Under the pieces are notes generated by a model. That model saw only the letters and a list, made by a program, of their open reading frames with translations. It did no database searches and was not told the DNA's origin. Shown one piece after another: positions 4,451 to 5,065 of a DNA stretch of 5,065 bases (position 1 is the stretch's first letter; every line of letters starts with the position of its first letter). Made by a program: the position numbers and the translations under genes. This stretch comes from Candidatus Omnitrophota bacterium (lineage in GTDB: Bacteria > Omnitrophota > Gorgyraeia > Zapsychrales > Fredricksoniimonadaceae), in the NCBI GenBank assembly GCA_017987425.1, contig JAGNTT010000142.1, positions 1 to 5,065 of the forward strand, given 5' to 3'.

Positions 4451-5065
4451 GTGGACAGCGTCTGTCCCTGAAACAATTCATTCATTGGGTGTTGCTGATT
4501 GCGGCCGTTGGTTTCGTTTATGGTTTCATCGCGTGGTATTGCCTCTTTGTCGCTTTCCAAAGCACCAACGCTTCTCCTTTATGGCCGCCGTCTGCGATCG
4601 GTCTTTCGGCGGTCCTTTTTTTTGGTTACCGTATTTGGCCGGCCATCGCGCTAGGGGCCTTCACCGCTAATCTTCTGATGTTTCAAGCCAACATTCCGGG
4701 CGTTGGTCTGCCCATTGTCATTACATCGGTCCTCATCAGCGCCGGCAATGCGCTGGAGGCCGTTACAGGGGCGTATCTGTTAAAGAAATTTGTCGGCGAG
4801 CGCAATCCGTTTTATCGGACCATGGATGTTTATAAATTCACCGGTATCGCGTTGGTCATTAGTTTAATTTCATCGGTGATCGGTTCGGTCACGATCACGG
4901 CGGCCGGTCTGGTCCCCAATGAGCTGGTCCTCGATGCATGGTTTACCTGGTGGATGGGGGATGCCATGGCGATTTTAACGATCGCGCCGTTCATTCTTTT
5001 AGGCTACAAACGCTATAAATCGCAGCCCCAAATGATCGTCAGAAAAGTTAGTTTCTGGCTCGAGT
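4447..5065 (+). CDS. MASE1-domain membrane sensor protein, N-terminal part (3' truncated by window edge)
   Basis: The frame starts at ATG 4447 in an ATGA overlap with the preceding receiver gene and stays open to the window end (206 full codons). It encodes a MASE1 domain, a multi-helix integral membrane sensor found at the N-terminus of histidine kinases, diguanylate cyclases and phosphodiesterases. Recognisable MASE1 features are LWPPSAIGL (45-53), RIWPAIALGAFTANLL (62-77), GNALEAVTGAYLL (100-112), NPF plus a short linker (120-131), a long helix ending in AAGLVP (152-157), and FTWWMGDAMAILTIAPF (166-182). The ligand of MASE1 domains is generally unknown. After residue 187 the chain turns basic and cytoplasmic (YKRYKSQ). 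The C-terminal output lies beyond the window: a histidine kinase would phosphorylate the neighbouring receivers, whereas a GGDEF would make c-di-GMP. Possible ribosome binding sites are AAAGG (4435-4439) or AGGG (4441-4444). Confidence 0.92.
   Translation, partial: MSGQRLSLKQFIHWVLLIAAVGFVYGFIAWYCLFVAFQSTNASPLWPPSAIGLSAVLFFGYRIWPAIALGAFTANLLMFQANIPGVGLPIVITSVLISAGNALEAVTGAYLLKKFVGERNPFYRTMDVYKFTGIALVISLISSVIGSVTITAAGLVPNELVLDAWFTWWMGDAMAILTIAPFILLGYKRYKSQPQMIVRKVSFWLE

Noticed and set aside
1..5065. tRNA/rRNA genes, CRISPR arrays, insertion sequences, attachment sites
   Set aside because: No tRNA cloverleaf, regularly spaced repeats, transposase-like protein or flanking terminal inverted repeats were seen on either strand.

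Overview
This window looks like an ordinary bacterial chromosome segment of moderate GC content. The gene content (FeoB, an RRM RNA-binding protein, multiple receiver proteins, a c-di-GMP riboswitch) and the FeoB sequence style suggest a deep-branching Gram-negative lineage, for example Omnitrophota or another PVC-related group. This placement is an impression, not a computed assignment.

Layout. (1) Positions 1-1389 hold the C-terminal two thirds of a ferrous iron transporter, FeoB, cut by the left edge. (2) Positions 1390-1618 are a leader region with two promoter-like elements, a repeated pyrimidine-rich motif and two hairpins, leading into a short RRM/glycine-rich RNA-binding protein (1619-1969). 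(3) A strong 16-bp hairpin terminator (1991-2030) separates it from a convergent minus-strand gene for a YqhA/UPF0114 membrane protein (2040-2546), which has its own recognisable promoter at 2588-2616. (4) The 364-base divergent intergenic region (2547-2910) also carries a probable plus-strand promoter, a c-di-GMP-I (GEMM-I) riboswitch aptamer (2741-2831) and an intrinsic terminator (2850-2885). (5) Downstream is a tightly packed operon: a single-domain receiver (2911-3303), a PilZ-receiver fusion (3328-4083), a second single-domain receiver (4052-4450, overlapping by 32 nt) and a MASE1 membrane sensor gene (from 4447, ATGA overlap, running off the right edge).

How it works together. The most notable system is the riboswitch-controlled signalling operon. 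The distal arm of the aptamer (2799-2809) is an exact 11-nt complement of the 5' arm and loop of the terminator (2855-2865). This gives a readable switch: with c-di-GMP bound, the arm is locked in the aptamer and the terminator forms (OFF); without ligand, the arm can capture the terminator strand and transcription continues (ON). The second gene product carries an intact PilZ c-di-GMP-binding signature fused to a phosphoacceptor receiver. The same second messenger is therefore predicted to act on this operon twice, at RNA level and at protein level. The membrane MASE1 protein is the likely input, and its missing C-terminus (histidine kinase or GGDEF) decides whether the loop is closed.
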